From assembly GCA_016710745.1 (NCBI GenBank), contig JADJVB010000013.1:434001-498000 (forward strand): 64,000 bases of DNA, read 5' to 3'. The DNA comes from Chitinophagaceae bacterium (GTDB taxonomy: Bacteria; Bacteroidota; Bacteroidia; Chitinophagales; Chitinophagaceae). Numbering within the stretch: position 1 is the first letter of the stretch; the number at the start of each line of letters is the position of its first letter. Made by a program: the position numbers and the translations under genes. Of the stretch, positions 18,231-25,611 are shown piece by piece. Below the pieces are notes generated by a model that was not told the DNA's origin, did not search any database, and saw nothing but the letters and a program-made list of their open reading frames with translations.

Positions 18231-19349
18231 TTAAATCGAAAAAGGCTGCTCAGCCCGCTGTATTATTCCGCCACCGATCACATCGTCTCCTTCATAAAAT
18301 ACAGCACTCTGTCCTGGCGCAACACCCTTTACATCTTCATAAAAACGAACATTTATACCATTTTCGTATGTGAAGAGGTTACTTAATGCACCTTTATCTT
18401 TATATCTTATTTTGGTAAGGGCTTCCATTCCTTCGGTGATGCCGTCATATTTTAGCCAGTTTAGCTGGTTAACGTTCATGGCTGTCCGGTTCAGGTCATG
18501 CTCTTCGCCCAATACCACGGTATTGGTTTCGGGCAGGATCTCGGTTACAAAAGCGGGCCTTCCCAATGCAATATCCAGTCCATTACTTTGGCCAACGGTA
18601 TAAAAAGGATAGCCCTTGTGTTGTCCCAGGATCTTTCCGGTTTTGTCGATAAAATTACCGCCGGCTACGCGTTCTTCAAGACCATCTACCTTGCGCTTTA
18701 AAAAGCCACGGTAATCATTATCGGGCACAAAGCAAATCTCGTAACTCTCGTTTTTCTTAGCCAGTTCGGGATAACCAAAATCGTGTGCCATCTGGCGTAT
18801 ATCTTTTTTATGATAGGTACCCAGTGGCAAAATGGTACGGCTGAGCAGGTCCTGCTGTAATCCCCAAAGGGCATAGCTTTGGTCCTTGGTATCGTCGATC
18901 CCTTTTCGTATAAAATACCGTCCTTTACTGTGTTGATGTACCTGCGCATAATGGCCGGTGGATATAAAATCGCAGTTCAACGCATCGGCTCTTTTCATCA
19001 GCGCCCGCCACTTGATATGGGTGTTGCACATCACACAGGGATTGGGCGTACGGCCGGCAATATATTCCTCTACAAAATTGTCGATCACAAAATCGCCAAA
19101 TTCTTCCCTGATATCCAAAATAAAATGGGGAAAGCCGTGCTGTACGGCGGCCTGGCGGGCATCGTTAAAACTATCGAGGTTGCAACAGCCGGTTTCTTTT
19201 TTACCGGTGGTGCCTACGCTGGCAGCATAATCCCAGGTTTTCATAGTAATGCCCACTACTTCATAACCCTGCTTATGAAGCATTAAAGCCGCCACGGTAC
19301 TGTCAATACCGCCGCTCATGGCCATTAATACTTTTCCTTTTTTACTCAT
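18231..19349 (-). CDS. mnmA: tRNA-specific 2-thiouridylase MnmA
   Basis: It installs sulfur at C2 of the wobble uridine in tRNA for Lys, Glu and Gln, using ATP and a persulfide relay. Visible are the PP-loop SGGIDSTVAA at the N-terminus, the first catalytic cysteine in NPCVMCNTHIKW, GHYAQV, the second catalytic cysteine in YEICFVPDNDY and the C-terminal barrel with APGQSAVFY. The frame stays open 18 codons further upstream, but those codons (MEFTSKAKG...) are encoded by an interspersed repeat. The start chosen is MSKKGKVL, giving 372 residues, the usual family length. Confidence 0.96.
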   Translation of the reverse strand: MSKKGKVLMAMSGGIDSTVAALMLHKQGYEVVGITMKTWDYAASVGTTGKKETGCCNLDSFNDARQAAVQHGFPHFILDIREEFGDFVIDNFVEEYIAGRTPNPCVMCNTHIKWRALMKRADALNCDFISTGHYAQVHQHSKGRYFIRKGIDDTKDQSYALWGLQQDLLSRTILPLGTYHKKDIRQMAHDFGYPELAKKNESYEICFVPDNDYRGFLKRKVDGLEERVAGGNFIDKTGKILGQHKGYPFYTVGQSNGLDIALGRPAFVTEILPETNTVVLGEEHDLNRTAMNVNQLNWLKYDGITEGMEALTKIRYKDKGALSNLFTYENGINVRFYEDVKGVAPGQSAVFYEGDDVIGGGIIQRAEQPFSI

Positions 19350-19425
19350 AACCTCACCCCATCGAGCTACGCTCTTTCCCTTCGCTTTGCTCGTGAACTC
19401 CAAAAGGAGAGGGGCTTTTGCACCT
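19350..19425. repeat. Interspersed repeat directly abutting the mnmA start
   Basis: It reads CCTCACCCC...CTCTTTCCC...AAAAGGAGAGGGGC. It belongs to the same broad family as the repeats in the GNAT gene and before pepT. It begins one base upstream of the mnmA ATG and so forms most of its leader. Confidence 0.65.
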
Positions 19426-19462
19426 CAAACTTTGAAGAATGGTATATTTTTATGTTACATCG

Positions 19463-19470
19463 CAAAGATA
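19463..19470 (-). promoter_or_regulatory. Putative -7 box of mnmA
   Basis: It reads TATCTTTG on the minus strand, a full match to TAnnTTTG, followed by GC. Transcription would start about 100 bases before the mnmA ATG and run through the repeat. Confidence 0.45.
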
Positions 19471-19585
19471 CAAAGAACGGTTTAGGGTTAGTTGTTAACG
19501 GTTTGTGGTTTGCGGAAATTTTGAATTAACGGGCTCTTGATAACTTTTGCCTTTTGCCTTTTGACTTTTGACTTAATTTGCAGCC

Positions 19586-20413
19586 ATGCAGCAATACTTA
19601 ACACTTCTACAGCATATCATTGAAAACGGTACCGATAAAAGCGACCGTACAGGCACCGGCACCCGCAGCGTTTTTGGCTACCAGATGCGTTTTAACCTGG
19701 CCGACGGGTTTCCGCTGGTCACCACAAAAAAATGCCACCTGAAAAGTATCATTTACGAACTGCTTTGGTTTTTGCAGGGCGATACCAATATTGGGTATTT
19801 AAAAGAACATAATGTAAAGATATGGGATGAGTGGGCCGATGAGAGCGGTGATCTTGGTCCGGTTTACGGAAAACAATGGCGCAGCTGGTCAGGAGCAGAT
19901 GGGGTAGAAGTTGACCAGGTAAAAGAATTGATCCATACTTTAAAAACAAACCCCGACAGCCGGCGCATGATCATCAGTGCCTGGAATGTGGCCGATCTGC
20001 CAAAGATGAAATTAATGCCTTGTCATTGTTTGTTTCAATTCTACACAGCCCCGGCCCCCTCCGGCTCCCCCGAAGGGGGAGGACGTCCACGTTTGAGTTG
20101 TCAACTTTACCAGCGTTCGGCGGATGTGTTTTTGGGTGTACCTTTTAATATTGCGTCGTATGCCTTGTTGACGATGATGATCGCGCAGGTATGCGATATG
20201 GAGCCGGGCGAGTTTGTGCATTCTTTTGGTGATGTGCATTTGTATAAGAATCATTTCGAGCAGGCTGAGTTGCAGTTAAGCAGGTCGCCGTTTCCGTTAC
20301 CACAGATGAAGATCAATCCCGGGGTTAAAGATATTTTCGAATTTAAATTTGAAGATTTCGAATTGCTGAATTATGTATGTCATCCGGGAATTAAAGCACC
20401 GGTGGCGGTGTAG
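19586..20413 (+). CDS. thyA: Thymidylate synthase with an extra repeat-encoded loop
   Basis: It converts dUMP and methylene-tetrahydrofolate to dTMP and dihydrofolate. Seen are RTGTGTRSVFG, the nucleophile Cys146 in LMPCHC, RSADVFLGVPFNIASYALL, DVHLYKNH and the C-terminal HPGIKAPVAV. Length is 275 residues against 264 in E. coli. The whole difference lies at residues 154-169, where TAPAPSGSPEGGGRPR stands in place of the short VADGK-type beta-turn. That stretch is encoded by a GC-rich palindromic repeat. All catalytic residues are kept and the turn is on the surface in known structures, so the enzyme is probably active. folA follows 580 bases downstream and would recycle the dihydrofolate. 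Confidence 0.96.
   Translation: MQQYLTLLQHIIENGTDKSDRTGTGTRSVFGYQMRFNLADGFPLVTTKKCHLKSIIYELLWFLQGDTNIGYLKEHNVKIWDEWADESGDLGPVYGKQWRSWSGADGVEVDQVKELIHTLKTNPDSRRMIISAWNVADLPKMKLMPCHCLFQFYTAPAPSGSPEGGGRPRLSCQLYQRSADVFLGVPFNIASYALLTMMIAQVCDMEPGEFVHSFGDVHLYKNHFEQAELQLSRSPFPLPQMKINPGVKDIFEFKFEDFELLNYVCHPGIKAPVAV
20045..20092. repeat. GC-rich palindromic repeat inserted in thyA
   Basis: It carries CCCCCTCCGGCTCCCCC then GAA and GGGGGAGGA, an imperfect palindrome. Similar CCCCCT...CCCCC...GGGGGA sequences lie after thyA (20414-20460) and at the pntAA stop. It replaces about 15 bases of the ordinary gene by 48, a net gain of 33 that keeps the frame. Confidence 0.75.
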
Positions 20414-20548
20414 CAGCCCCCTCAATCCCCCTGCACGGCATCCTGCGGAAAGGGGGAAGCTTTGGATTAGGATGTTTTAAAAGCCTTCTCAGTTTTTAGC
20501 GCTCGTGCGGCTGGAATTTAGCCTTTTCTCCCTGGTCGGTGTCTCTTT

Positions 20549-20710
20549 GCCGTTGTTGGTGTTCGTGCGGTTGGGATGTAGCCGGGCAATCACCAACAAC
20601 AGCACAGGCTGATGTTAGTATTTCGAAGCCCACTTTAGGATATTCAATCTGCTGGTTGTTGGTGAATGCCAACGCTGCCTAAGCCAGGACACAAACACCA
20701 ACAACGGCGG
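20549..20710. repeat. Nested inverted repeats of a GTTGTTGGTG core
   Basis: The core GTTGTTGGTG occurs twice (about 20552 and 20655), and its complement CACCAACAAC twice (20591 and 20697), in alternating order. The outer pair extends to about 19 bp with one mismatch (GCCGTTGTTGGTGTTCGTG). The order allows either two side-by-side hairpins or one long outer stem. It resembles a small non-autonomous element or a structured RNA, and no reading frame is present. Confidence 0.6.
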
Positions 20711-20838
20711 AAGATGGGATTTCGGTTCATGGAGACGCTAACCGAGGCAGCGGATTTTTATATTCTTACTGCACTGTTTATTCATGCCAGATTTATGCTA
20801 ACGTCATGGTTACTTCATTCATCCTTCGCTCTAACCTT

Positions 20839-20902
20839 ATGGTAACTCCATGGTAACTCCATGGTAACTCCATGGTAACTCCATGGTAACTCCATGGTAA
20901 CC
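20839..20902. repeat. 11-bp tandem repeat, ATGGTAACTCC
   Basis: Five perfect units and a partial sixth. The unit contains CCATGG across its junction and GGTAAC within. It is non-coding and of minisatellite type, so the copy number is likely to vary between strains. Confidence 0.9.
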
Positions 20903-20992
20903 TGTTCTTCCCACCGTGGCGGTGGGGATTTGTAAATTCAGCCGGTCAGGTTCTAATTTCCCATTCCTTATTTTATCCTTTACTTTGCAACT

Positions 20993-21484
20993 ATGACTAT
21001 TACATTGATCGTAGCCGCCGCCGAAAACAACGCCATTGGTAAAAACAACGAGTTGCCCTGGCATTTACCCAACGACCTTAAATTTTTTAAAAATACCACC
21101 TGGGGTATGCCGGTTATCATGGGACGAAAAACATTTGAAGCCGTGAATAAACCATTGCCGGGGAGGTTTAATATTGTTATCACCCGCCAGGCCGATTGGA
21201 CGGCAGATAAAGTGACTGTGGTAAAGGATTTAAACGAGGCGCTGGAAAAAGCAGCCGAAACAAATTGCAACGAAGCATTCGTTATTGGCGGCGGAGAGAT
21301 CTATAAACAAGCATTTGATATGGCTGATAAGATCTATTTAACCCGTGTACATACCGAGATTGATGGGGATACGTTTTTTCCGGAGGTTGATGAAAATAAA
21401 TGGCAGCTGATCTCAAAACAGGAATTTGAGGCCGATGAAAAACATGCATTTGCCTATTCCTTTCAAACCTGGACGAGGAAATAA
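20993..21484 (+). CDS. folA: Dihydrofolate reductase
   Basis: It reduces dihydrofolate to tetrahydrofolate with NADPH and so regenerates the cofactor used up by ThyA upstream. 163 residues, the usual size. Visible are IVAAAENNAIGKNNELPWHLPN with the catalytic acid Asp27, the NADPH-binding MGRKTFE, the substrate-binding PLPGRFNIVITR, and GGGEIYKQA with the conserved glycine pair. An ATTGATAATT-type repeat starts directly after the stop. Confidence 0.97.
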   Translation: MTITLIVAAAENNAIGKNNELPWHLPNDLKFFKNTTWGMPVIMGRKTFEAVNKPLPGRFNIVITRQADWTADKVTVVKDLNEALEKAAETNCNEAFVIGGGEIYKQAFDMADKIYLTRVHTEIDGDTFFPEVDENKWQLISKQEFEADEKHAFAYSFQTWTRK

Positions 21485-21485
21485 T

Positions 21486-21547
21486 GGAAAATGGATAGTG
21501 GATAATTGATAATTGATAATTGATAATTCTTTATTTATAATTTATAA
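21486..21547. repeat. GATAATT simple repeat between folA and the methyltransferase
   Basis: Four copies of GGATAATT/TGATAATT are followed by a TTTATAATT duplication. It fills the whole gap and contains the in-frame TAA directly before the TTG start of the next gene. Confidence 0.75.
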
Positions 21548-22345
21548 TTGTATAGTAGTTTTCAACTAGCAAAAAAGTATATTAATTACCAGCTTACCGC
21601 TTCCAACGGAAAGGGCCACGGTATTCATTCTCCCTTTGTGTTTGATTTTGTTAACAAAATTTTGAATGACGATAGCGAACAGCCCTGCTACGCCCGCATT
21701 GAACAGCAAAGAAAAGCATTGCTCCATGATGCAACGCTTATTGAGGTGGAAGACTTTGGCGCCGGATCGGCTGTTATCAGGTCTAACAGAAGAAGAATTT
21801 CGGCTATCGCGGCCTCCTCACTGAAGCCAAAAAAATATGCCCGGCTTTTGAACCGAATGGTAAATTATTATAAACCGCAAACCATACTGGAATTAGGTAC
21901 CTCCTTTGGTATAACCACAGCTTACCTGGCATCGGCAAATGAGAATGCCAACGTATTCACCTGCGAAGGCTCACCTGCGATCGCAGCTATTGCCAAACAA
22001 AATTTTGACACACTGGGATTGAAAAATATTGAATTGACCGAAGGCGATTTTTCCACAGGGTTGTCTCCATTATTAAACAGGTTGAAAAAGATAGATTTTG
22101 CCTTTGTTGATGGGAATCACCGAAAAGAACCGACAGGGGAATATTTTACAAAGATCCTGCAACAGGCAACGCCTTCAACCATATTAGTATTTGATGATAT
22201 ACACTGGAGTGCCGACATGGAAGAAGCCTGGGAAGCCATAAAAAGCCATGAAACGGTAACATTAACAATCGATCTTTTTTTTATGGGACTTGTTTTTTTG
22301 AATACTGATATTAATCATACACAACACTTTACTATCCGGTTTTAA
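21548..22345 (+). CDS. Class I SAM-dependent methyltransferase
   Basis: 265 residues. The central part has the Rossmann signature ILELGTSFGITTAYLA (motif I), a glutamate in FTCEGSP and DFAFVDGNHRKEP (motif IV region), similar to O-methyltransferase family 3. The N-terminal GKGHGIHSPFVFDF is a conserved opening in Bacteroidota members. The start appears to be TTG, because a TAA stop directly precedes it and no in-frame ATG exists before the conserved opening. The substrate is unknown. Confidence 0.85.
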   Translation: MYSSFQLAKKYINYQLTASNGKGHGIHSPFVFDFVNKILNDDSEQPCYARIEQQRKALLHDATLIEVEDFGAGSAVIRSNRRRISAIAASSLKPKKYARLLNRMVNYYKPQTILELGTSFGITTAYLASANENANVFTCEGSPAIAAIAKQNFDTLGLKNIELTEGDFSTGLSPLLNRLKKIDFAFVDGNHRKEPTGEYFTKILQQATPSTILVFDDIHWSADMEEAWEAIKSHETVTLTIDLFFMGLVFLNTDINHTQHFTIRF

Positions 22346-22352
22346 TTTTTCT

Positions 22353-22360
22353 TACATTTG
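22353..22360 (+). promoter_or_regulatory. Putative -7 box of the pnt operon
   Basis: TACATTTG matches the TAnnTTTG consensus, followed by C, 16 bases before the pntAA ATG. No clear -33 TTG was found. Confidence 0.45.
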
Positions 22361-22376
22361 CTTCAATTAATTGCTT

Positions 22377-23504
22377 ATGATAATCGGCGTTTTAAAAGAA
22401 CCATCTCCCGAAACAAGAGTCTCATTGCTGCCAGAACATGTTGTCATTCTTAAAAAATGGAATGTAGATGTTTGTGTTGAAAGCGGCGCAGGCGTTACTG
22501 CATTTGCTAATGATGAAAAATATACCGAAGCCGGCGCAACGATCAAATCGCGAAACGAAGTTTTACAAAGCAGTGATTTTCTGTTGAGTATTAACACTCC
22601 GCAACAATCTGAAATCGACAATCTGATCCCGATGGCTATCGGGACTAAAATAATCCTGGGTGTTTACCAACCTTTGTTCAACGCAGCGTCAATGAAAGAC
22701 CTTGCTGAAAAAGGTTTAACCGTGTTCAGCATGGACATGTTGCCCCGCACCACCCGTGCACAAAGTATGGATATTTTAAGCAGTCAGGCCAATATTGCCG
22801 GCTACAAAGCGGTGTTGCTGGCAGCTAATTTATTTCCGAAATATTTTCCCATGTTTATGACGGCCGCTGGCAGTATTCCTCCGGCAAAAATGTTGATACT
22901 GGGCGCCGGAGTTGCGGGCCTGCAGGCCATTGCAACGGGTAAACGACTGGGTGCGGTGGTGGAAGTATTTGATACCCGGCCGGCCGTAAAAGAAGAAGTA
23001 ATGAGCCTGGGTGCAAAATTTATAGAAGTAGAAGGCGCCGCCGATGCCAGCATAGCAGGAGGCTATGCGGTTGAGCAAACCGAAGATTTTATGCAACGCC
23101 AAAAAGCAAAAATTGCAGAGAGTGTGGCAAAGGCGGATATTGTAATTACTACCGCACAAATACCCGGTAAAAAAGCGCCCATACTCATTACCACTGCTAT
23201 GATGGAAGCCATGAAAAACGGCTCCGTCATTATTGACCTGGCTTCAGCCACCGGTGGCAATACCGAGCTTACAAAAAATGATGAAACCATAGTTCACCAG
23301 GGTGTAAGCATTGTTGGTAATTCAGCTCTGGCATCCACCATGCCCAGCGATGCCAGTAAACTATACGGAAAAAATATTTTGAACTTTTTACAACTCATGA
23401 TCGATAAAGAAGGAAAATTCAATTTAAATTTTGAAGATGACCTGGTGAAAGGTACCTGTGTGGTACATGGAGGAAAAATTACGAATGAAAGAGTGGCCCC
23501 CTAA
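22377..23504 (+). CDS. pntAA: NAD(P) transhydrogenase, alpha subunit part 1 (NAD-binding domain I)
   Basis: The NAD(H)-binding soluble domain of the proton-pumping transhydrogenase, which reduces NADP+ with NADH using the proton gradient. It shows IIGVLKEPSPETRVSLLPEH, the RTTRAQSMDILSSQANIAGY stretch, the nucleotide-binding LGAGVAGLQAIATGKRLGA, and AQIPGKKAPILIT. An ATG two codons after an in-frame TTG is taken as the start because it gives MIIGVLKEP, the normal family opening. The last codons (VAP) and the stop lie inside a GC-rich repeat. pntAB and pntB follow. Confidence 0.95.
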   Translation: MIIGVLKEPSPETRVSLLPEHVVILKKWNVDVCVESGAGVTAFANDEKYTEAGATIKSRNEVLQSSDFLLSINTPQQSEIDNLIPMAIGTKIILGVYQPLFNAASMKDLAEKGLTVFSMDMLPRTTRAQSMDILSSQANIAGYKAVLLAANLFPKYFPMFMTAAGSIPPAKMLILGAGVAGLQAIATGKRLGAVVEVFDTRPAVKEEVMSLGAKFIEVEGAADASIAGGYAVEQTEDFMQRQKAKIAESVAKADIVITTAQIPGKKAPILITTAMMEAMKNGSVIIDLASATGGNTELTKNDETIVHQGVSIVGNSALASTMPSDASKLYGKNILNFLQLMIDKEGKFNLNFEDDLVKGTCVVHGGKITNERVAP

Positions 23505-23640
23505 ATCCCCCAAGGGGGACTTTTTGGACCTCACAAATTTGAATTGCTTTTATGTATATAAGAACAAGCTTTTAAAAAATTAAAAAGATAGTAAAATTAT
23601 TATTCACCAAAATCCCTCCCCTTGGGGAGGTTAGGAGGGG
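23499..23640. repeat. Pair of GC-rich repeats around the pntAA-pntAB gap
   Basis: GCCCCCTAAATCCCCCAAGG at the pntAA stop and CCCTCCCCTTGGGGAGG...AGGAGGGGCC just before the pntAB ATG are palindromic relatives in roughly opposite orientation, enclosing an AT-rich spacer. The first supplies the pntAA stop codon; the second provides the purine-rich stretch where a ribosome-binding site would lie. Confidence 0.65.
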
Positions 23641-23646
23641 CCAAAT

Positions 23647-23946
23647 ATGCTAAACTTTATTTCAACAAACCAGCAGATCATCTACATCGTTATCCTCATG
23701 ATATTCGTAGGAATTGAAGTGATCGGCCGAGTGCCCAGTGTATTGCATACACCACTTATGAGCGGTGCCAATGCCATACATGGTGTAGTTGTTATTGGCG
23801 CTATCATTATTATGGGACAGGCGGAAGAAAGTAATTACCTGGCGCTCATACTTGGATTTTTGGCGGTTGTACTAGGAACGCTGAATGTGGTTGGGGGTTT
23901 TGTGGTTACCGACAGGATGCTGGAAATGTTTAAGAAAAAAAAGTGA
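23647..23946 (+). CDS. pntAB: NAD(P) transhydrogenase, alpha subunit part 2 (membrane domain)
   Basis: 99 residues with three predicted membrane helices: IIYIVILMIFVGIEVIG, then AIHGVVVIGAIIIMG and ILGFLAVVLGTLNVVGGFVV. It corresponds to the short membrane part fused to domain I in E. coli PntA; the split arrangement is common in other bacteria. It lies between pntAA and pntB on the same strand. GRVPSVLHTPLMSGANAIHG is the conserved loop and helix with the proton-pathway histidine. Confidence 0.95.
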   Translation: MLNFISTNQQIIYIVILMIFVGIEVIGRVPSVLHTPLMSGANAIHGVVVIGAIIIMGQAEESNYLALILGFLAVVLGTLNVVGGFVVTDRMLEMFKKKK

Positions 23947-24032
23947 CACGGATTATCCGAATTACACTGATTACACGAATTATATAAAACAAAACTTTGC
24001 GGCTTTGCATCTTTGCGGGCTTTGCGTGAAAA
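23941..24032. repeat. Interspersed repeats between pntAB and pntB
   Basis: A GATTATCCGAATTACACTGA type segment is followed by a CTTTGCGGCTTTGCATCTTTGCG type segment. Both look like recurring intergenic units. Ten spurious in-frame codons before the pntB ATG come from the second one. Confidence 0.55.
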
Positions 24033-24042
24033 AATAATACTA

Positions 24043-25464
24043 ATGGGATTCAACATACTCACACTTTGTTACCTGATCGCTTCGGTAACTTTTATCCTCG
24101 GACTGAAAATGCTGTCGAACCCGGCCACTGCCCGCCGGGGAAATTTGCTGGCAGCATTTGGTATGGGCATTGCCATACTGGGTACGATCTTTTTGTATAC
24201 CAGTCATGATACGGGCGAACACCTCGGCAATTATCCCTGGATATTCGGAGGCTTGTTGATCGGTGGTATCATTGGTACACTGGCTGCCAAAAAAGTAAAG
24301 ATGACGGCCATGCCCGAAATGGTGAGTATGTTCAATGGCATGGGTGGTGCCTGTGCGGCGCTGATCTCGGTTGTGGAGTTTGGGCATTTATCAAAAGAAA
24401 TAACCGATGGGGTTGTTACCGCTGCTTCCGTTCAACCAACCGTGTTGATCATTGTGTTGGGATTGATCATTGGCTCGGTATCTTTTGCCGGCAGTATGAT
24501 CGCCTGGGGTAAATTAAATGGTAAAGTGAGCGATTTTAGTTTCACCGGTCAAAATATCCTTAACCTCGTGATCCTTGCGGTAGCCCTGACAGCGGGAGCC
24601 TACCTGGTGTACGATCCCACGCAAAGCGTTTTACTATATGTTATTTTAGGTTTGTCGTTAGTATACGGCATTTTGTTTGTTATGCCCATTGGTGGTGCCG
24701 ATATGCCGGTTGTAATTTCGCTGCTCAATTCGTTTACCGGTGTGGCCGCGGCCTGTGGCGGATTTTTGTATGATAATAAGGTCATGCTTACCGGCGGTAT
24801 ATTGGTTGGCGCAGCCGGTACCCTGCTTACTATTTTAATGTGTAAGGCGATGAACCGCTCTTTGCTGAATGTGTTGATCGGTTCTTTTGGGGGCAGTAAA
24901 ACGGCAGTTGCAGGTGCAAGCAGCGATATGGGACAAATTAAAGAGATCAGTTTGAGCGACGCGGCCATGGTGATGAGTTATGCCAACAAAGTGATGATAG
25001 TACCGGGTTATGGTTTGGCCGTGGCGCAGGCACAGCATGTTTGTCATGAACTGGAAAAAATACTGGAAGAAAAAGGTGTGGAAGTTAAATATGCCATTCA
25101 CCCCGTAGCCGGCCGTATGCCCGGCCACATGAATGTGTTATTAGCCGAGGCTGATGTACCTTATGAAAAATTACTGGAGATGGAAGACGCCAATGACGAA
25201 TTTAAAACCTGTGATGTGGTGCTGATCCTTGGCGCCAATGATGTGGTAAACCCCGCTGCAAAAAATGATCCGGCTTCTCCCATATATGGTATGCCCATTT
25301 TAGAAGTTGAATTGGCCAAGACCGTAATCGTAAACAAACGCAGTATGAAACCGGGCTATGCCGGTATTGAAAATGCACTTTTCTTTCAACCGAAAACAAG
25401 CATGTTGTTTGGTGATGCTAAGAAAGTATTGCAGGATCTGTGCGCAGAAGTAAAAGCAATATAA
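24043..25464 (+). CDS. pntB: NAD(P) transhydrogenase, beta subunit
   Basis: 473 residues. The N-terminal two thirds is a membrane domain with about eight or nine helices, including GADMPVVISLLNSFTGVAAACGG. The C-terminal NADP(H)-binding domain III shows VPGYGLAVAQAQH, AIHPVAGRMPGHMNVLLAEA and ILGANDVVNPAA. It completes the pntAA-pntAB-pntB operon. The start MGFNILTL was chosen over an upstream in-frame TTG because the extra ten residues come from an interspersed repeat. Confidence 0.96.
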   Translation: MGFNILTLCYLIASVTFILGLKMLSNPATARRGNLLAAFGMGIAILGTIFLYTSHDTGEHLGNYPWIFGGLLIGGIIGTLAAKKVKMTAMPEMVSMFNGMGGACAALISVVEFGHLSKEITDGVVTAASVQPTVLIIVLGLIIGSVSFAGSMIAWGKLNGKVSDFSFTGQNILNLVILAVALTAGAYLVYDPTQSVLLYVILGLSLVYGILFVMPIGGADMPVVISLLNSFTGVAAACGGFLYDNKVMLTGGILVGAAGTLLTILMCKAMNRSLLNVLIGSFGGSKTAVAGASSDMGQIKEISLSDAAMVMSYANKVMIVPGYGLAVAQAQHVCHELEKILEEKGVEVKYAIHPVAGRMPGHMNVLLAEADVPYEKLLEMEDANDEFKTCDVVLILGANDVVNPAAKNDPASPIYGMPILEVELAKTVIVNKRSMKPGYAGIENALFFQPKTSMLFGDAKKVLQDLCAEVKAI

Positions 25465-25611
25465 AAATATTTTCTCTGCTGCCGTACTTTCGCATCAATC
25501 TTTGCGGCCGCCTGTTTCTTAGGCCAGCGGCTGCATTATCCATCCCTAAAATCACCTCAACAAAACAATCATTATTATTTCCACTATATTTGGATTTCAA
25601 TAATACGAAAA

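Larger units (their letters stand above)
20414..20992. other. Repeat-rich non-coding interval between thyA and folA
   Basis: Three kinds of repeat and no gene. There is a GC-rich palindrome just after the thyA stop (20414-20460), a nested inverted-repeat structure (20549-20710) and an 11-bp tandem array (20839-20902). The last 60 bases should hold the folA promoter; a TACTTTGC element lies 10 bases before the folA ATG. Confidence 0.7.

Noticed and set aside
19350..19403. Longer mnmA start with 18 extra residues
   Set aside because: The extension is repeat-encoded and MnmA proteins begin just before the PP-loop.
20839..20902. Short tandem array as a CRISPR remnant
   Set aside because: The 11-bp units are directly adjacent with no spacers, and no cas gene is present.
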